NCBI GenBank assembly: GCA_012744295.1
Contig: JAAYIB010000200.1
Location: 1 to 9,240 of the forward strand
Direction of reading: 5' to 3'
Length of the DNA: 9,240 bases
From: Acholeplasmataceae bacterium
GTDB taxonomy: Bacteria > Bacillota > Negativicutes > Acidaminococcales > Acidaminococcaceae
Both the position numbers and the translations under genes were made by a program. Position 1 is the first letter of the stretch. Every line of letters starts with the position of its first letter. Positions 6,558-9,240 of the stretch are shown here, piece by piece. The notes below the pieces were generated by a model that saw only the letters and a program-made list of their open reading frames with translations, was not told the origin of the DNA and ran no database searches.

Positions 6558-6573
6558 TATAAGGAGATTGCTT

Positions 6574-7941
6574 ATGTTAAACAACAAGGCTTTCAAAGCG
6601 TATGATATAAGGGGCGTAGTGCCGGGAGAGGTTAATGAGGATCTGGCGTACGCCCTTGGCAGGGCGTTTGCGGAAAAATATGAAGCGAAAGAGGTTGTTG
6701 TCGGTCGTGATATCCGTCTGACAGGCGAGAAACTGCTTTTCGCGCTTTCGGAAGGTTTGCGTGATAGCGGCACGGACGTGATTGATATCGGCCAATGCGG
6801 AACGGAAATGGTATATTTCGCGACAGCGAGCCTCAAGACAGACGGCGGCATTATGGTCACGGCAAGCCACAATCCTGCGGACTATAACGGCATGAAGCTG
6901 GTCAGCAGAGGGGCAAGGCCAATTTCAGCGGAAACCGGATTGCTCGATTTGGCGAAAATGGTTGCTTCAACAGGCTCCGAGCGTGGTTTGACCGCTAACA
7001 AAAAAAGGGGCGTTGTCAAAAATGCAGATATTATGCCCGAATATACAACTCACTTGTTAAGCTATGTCGATCCGGAACTGCTCAAACCTTTGAAAATTGT
7101 AGCCAATCCCGGCAATGGAGGCGCCGGTGAAGTCCTCGCGCATTTAGAAGGGGCGCTGCCTTTTTCCTTTGTTAAAATCAACCAGCAGCCTGATGGCTCC
7201 TTCCCGAACGGCGTTCCCAATCCTTTGCTGATAAAAAATCGCGAAGCCACAGAGCGCGTCGTCAAAGCAAACGCTGCCGACCTCGGGATTGCCTGGGACG
7301 GCGATTTTGACCGCTGCTTTTTGTTTGACGAAAGGGCGGCATTCATTGAAGGCTATTATATTGTCGGGTTGTTGGCAGAGATTTTTCTGGCGAAATACCC
7401 GGGAGAAAAAATAATGTATGACCCGCGCCTGACATGGAACACTCTCGAAATAGTGGAGCGTTTAGGCGGCGAGCCCGTACGCTGCAAAAGCGGGCACGCT
7501 TTTATGAAGGAATGCATGCGTGCCAATAATATTGTTTATGGCGGAGAGATGTCAGCGCATCATTACTTCAGGGAATTTTCCTACTGTGACAGCGGGATGA
7601 TACCATGGCTGATGCTGACGGAACATATCTGTAAGACGAACAGAACGCTTTCCTCCCTTGTTGAAGAACGAATGGAGATGTTTCCCTGCAGCGGCGAGAT
7701 TAACCGCAAGGTTGCGGATTCTGCCGCAGTCTTGAAGAGAACCGCGGATAAATTCGCGGCTGCCGGAAGCGCGGACTATCTCGACGGCTTGAGCGTCGAA
7801 TACGCTGACTGGCGTTTTAACGTACGTGTTTCCAATACCGAGCCGGTTGTGCGGCTAAACGTGGAGACGCGTGCGGACAAAGAGCTTTTAAAAGAAAAAA
7901 CAGCCGCCCTGCTTGAACTGATTGGCGGCGAAGAGGCCTGA
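6574..7941 (+). CDS. manB: Phosphomannomutase/phosphoglucomutase
   Basis: This cytoplasmic enzyme of the alpha-D-phosphohexomutase family interconverts hexose 6-phosphate and hexose 1-phosphate (mannose and/or glucose), feeding GDP-mannose or UDP-glucose synthesis. Its 455 residues match the family norm. The four active-site elements are complete: the phosphoserine loop T-A-S-H-N-P (Ser98), the magnesium loop D242-G-D-F-D246-R, the sugar-specificity loop G-E-M-S-A-H-H-Y-F (324-332; G-E-M-S is typical of dual mannose/glucose enzymes), and the phosphate-binding S-N-T-E-P (420-424). The N-terminal K-A-Y-D-I-R-G is typical. The ATG at 6574 follows AAGGAG (6561-6566) with 7 bases of spacing; an in-frame TTG at 6568 overlaps the region right after that site and is less likely. 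It is followed after 11 bases by galE, with which it forms an operon. The choice between the names manB and pgm cannot be made from the sequence. Confidence 0.92.
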   Translation: MLNNKAFKAYDIRGVVPGEVNEDLAYALGRAFAEKYEAKEVVVGRDIRLTGEKLLFALSEGLRDSGTDVIDIGQCGTEMVYFATASLKTDGGIMVTASHNPADYNGMKLVSRGARPISAETGLLDLAKMVASTGSERGLTANKKRGVVKNADIMPEYTTHLLSYVDPELLKPLKIVANPGNGGAGEVLAHLEGALPFSFVKINQQPDGSFPNGVPNPLLIKNREATERVVKANAADLGIAWDGDFDRCFLFDERAAFIEGYYIVGLLAEIFLAKYPGEKIMYDPRLTWNTLEIVERLGGEPVRCKSGHAFMKECMRANNIVYGGEMSAHHYFREFSYCDSGMIPWLMLTEHICKTNRTLSSLVEERMEMFPCSGEINRKVADSAAVLKRTADKFAAAGSADYLDGLSVEYADWRFNVRVSNTEPVVRLNVETRADKELLKEKTAALLELIGGEEA

Positions 7942-7952
7942 GGAGGATAGAA

Positions 7953-8942
7953 ATGAACATATTGGTAACAGGCGGAGCCGGATATATTGGTTCCCACGTT
8001 GTCGACGAATTGAAACGAGCGGGCTATGTCCCCGTTGTTTATGACAACCTTTCTACCGGGCATGCGGACGCAGTACCCGAAGATGTCTTGCTGATAAACG
8101 GCGACATTCACGACCTCGACTTTTTGGAACACATAATGTACGAGTACGAAATTGACGCGGTCATGCATTTTGCTGCCAGCAGTCTTGTCGGCGAATCAAT
8201 GGAAAATCCGGGTCGCTACTACTATAACAATGTTGCCGGAACCTTGAGCCTGCTTGACGCAATGCGAAAGGGCGGCGTTGATGCCATTGTGTTTTCGTCG
8301 ACCGCCGCGGTTTACGGTGAACCCGAGCAATCCCCGATTGAAGAGGAATGCGTGACGAAACCCTCCAACGTCTATGGCAGGACCAAGCTGATGATAGAGC
8401 AGATGTTGGCCGACTATGATTCGGCCTATGACCTTCGCTACGTGGCTTTACGTTACTTTAACGCAGCAGGGGCGGCAGAGTCGGGCCGAATTGGCGAAGA
8501 TCACCGCCCGGAAACTCATTTGATTCCGCTGGTCCTGAAAACTGCCTTGAACATCAGAAACAGCGTATCTATTTATGGAACGGACTACTCCACGCCGGAC
8601 GGCACCTGCATTCGCGACTACGTCCATGTTGCGGATCTGGCTTCCGCCCATGTCTCAGCGCTGAAACACCTGCTGGACGGCGGTACGAGCAAGGTATATA
8701 ATCTTGGCTCGGAAAACGGGTTCAGCGTCAGGGAGATTATAGAAGCGGCCAAAAGAATAACCGGGATTGAATTTACCGTTGAGGAAGAAAAAAGGCGCCC
8801 GGGAGATCCGGCCGTCCTGATAGCCTCGGCGAAAAAAATAACGCAGGAGTTAGGCTGGGAGCCGCAGCATAGTGAAATTGAACGGATTATCGCTTCGGCC
8901 TGGAATTGGCACAAACAAAACCCGCAGGGTTATATGGAATAA
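7953..8942 (+). CDS. galE: UDP-glucose 4-epimerase
   Basis: GalE interconverts UDP-glucose and UDP-galactose using bound NAD, in galactose use and in supplying UDP-galactose to surface glycans. It is an extended short-chain dehydrogenase/reductase of 329 residues, normal for bacterial GalE. The N-terminal Rossmann motif G-G-A-G-Y-I-G-S (7-14), the D-N-L-S-T-G-H segment (31-37) that follows the second strand, H-F-A-A (72-75), S-S-T-A-A-V-Y-G (115-122) with the catalytic Ser/Thr, and the Y141-G-R-T-K145 catalytic pair are all present, as is the later R-Y-F-N-A-A-G-A motif. AGGAGG (7941-7946) precedes the ATG by 6 bases and overlaps the end of the upstream gene's stop codon, so the gene is co-transcribed with the phosphohexomutase. 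A terminator follows directly. Epimerases acting on UDP-GlcNAc look similar, so substrate breadth is open. Confidence 0.93.
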   Translation: MNILVTGGAGYIGSHVVDELKRAGYVPVVYDNLSTGHADAVPEDVLLINGDIHDLDFLEHIMYEYEIDAVMHFAASSLVGESMENPGRYYYNNVAGTLSLLDAMRKGGVDAIVFSSTAAVYGEPEQSPIEEECVTKPSNVYGRTKLMIEQMLADYDSAYDLRYVALRYFNAAGAAESGRIGEDHRPETHLIPLVLKTALNIRNSVSIYGTDYSTPDGTCIRDYVHVADLASAHVSALKHLLDGGTSKVYNLGSENGFSVREIIEAAKRITGIEFTVEEEKRRPGDPAVLIASAKKITQELGWEPQHSEIERIIASAWNWHKQNPQGYME

Positions 8943-8957
8943 AGAGAAAGCAAGAGG

Positions 8958-8996
8958 ACTGCCGGGAGAGAACAAGCCTTTTCTGGCAGTTTTTAT
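8958..8996 (+). terminator. Intrinsic terminator after galE
   Basis: A 13-bp stem containing several G-T wobbles (8958-8970 with 8978-8990) encloses a 7-base loop and runs into a T-rich tail (8990-8996). The basal six pairs, ACTGCC with GGCAGT, are perfect. It ends the phosphohexomutase-galE operon. Confidence 0.85.
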
Positions 8997-9036
8997 TGTA
9001 ACGGTCAACCATTAAGAAAAGCAAGGGAAGATAACA

Positions 9037-9240
9037 ATGCAGCTAATAGTGGAAAATATTGCCAAAGGCTTCGGAAGCAACGAAGTGTTTAAAAATGTCA
9101 GCTTCATGCTCGACAAAGGAGAAAAAGCCGGACTGGTGGGGTCCAACGGCAGCGGCAAGACAACCTTGCTCAAGTGTCTGCTTGCACCTCAAAGCGTTGA
9201 TCGAGGCAGCATAAAGTTTGAGCGGGGACTGAGCATAGGG
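9037..9240 (+). CDS. ABC-F family ATP-binding protein, N-terminal fragment
   Basis: An ATG at 9037, 8 bases after AAGGGA (9023-9028), opens a frame that runs to the window edge (68 codons). The start M-Q-L-I-V-E-N-I-A-K-G-F-G resembles the first nucleotide-binding domain of ABC-F proteins, and a complete Walker A, G35-S-N-G-S-G-K-T42, lies in the context K-A-G-L-V-G. ABC-F proteins carry two such domains, no membrane segment, and act on the ribosome in translation or antibiotic protection. The region after the galE terminator shows no leader peptide or attenuator. A single-domain ABC transporter ATPase remains possible, because only the first quarter of one domain is visible; the subfamily (Uup, EttA, YdiF-like) cannot be told. 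Confidence 0.75.
   Translation, partial: MQLIVENIAKGFGSNEVFKNVSFMLDKGEKAGLVGSNGSGKTTLLKCLLAPQSVDRGSIKFERGLSIG

Noticed and set aside
4354..6561. Shared 10-base TATAATTATA at both flanks of the ATPase/HNH operon (4354-4363 and 6552-6561), as a possible target-site duplication
   Set aside because: Both copies are AT-rich -10-like sequences expected by chance and promoter function; no inverted repeats or integrase support mobile insertion.

Overview
The window reads as a chromosomal stretch of a low-to-mid G+C bacterium of the Bacillota (Firmicutes) type. The grounds are strong AGGAGG-like ribosome binding sites, TATAAT-type -10 boxes, short intergenic gaps, intrinsic terminators, and lysine/diaminopimelate synthesis through DapL (LL-diaminopimelate aminotransferase) together with DapF. 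A Negativicutes or Clostridia host would fit, but the sequence alone does not decide it. All eight recognised genes lie on the plus strand; the first and last are cut by the window edges.

Layout. Positions 1-829 hold the C-terminal part of an SLC13/DASS-type transporter, visibly more AT-rich than the rest, followed by a terminator (870-909). Positions 1022-1948 encode a nicotinamidase-like cysteine hydrolase of the isochorismatase fold. Positions 2036-2905 are dapF and 3045-4241 are dapL, two consecutive steps that turn tetrahydrodipicolinate into meso-diaminopimelate for lysine and peptidoglycan. Between them lies a 21-bp-period tandem repeat next to a candidate promoter. dapL ends in a strong hairpin terminator (4262-4297).

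The accessory part is 4331-6520: a separate promoter with a small palindrome over its -35 region drives a two-gene operon whose reading frames overlap by four bases. The first gene encodes an SMC/ABC-type AAA ATPase and the second a TIGR02646-type HNH endonuclease. This is the composition of a Septu (PtuA-PtuB) anti-phage system; no reverse transcriptase is nearby, so it is not the retron version. It sits between housekeeping genes and is the most interesting item here.

After it comes an envelope-sugar pair, a phosphomannomutase/phosphoglucomutase (6574-7941) and galE (7953-8942), 11 bases apart and closed by a terminator (8958-8996). Together they would supply sugar 1-phosphates and UDP-galactose for surface glycans. 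The window ends in the first 68 codons of an ABC-F type ATPase (9037 onward). No tRNA, rRNA, CRISPR array, insertion sequence or attachment site was seen, and no gene-free stretch exceeds about 200 bases.
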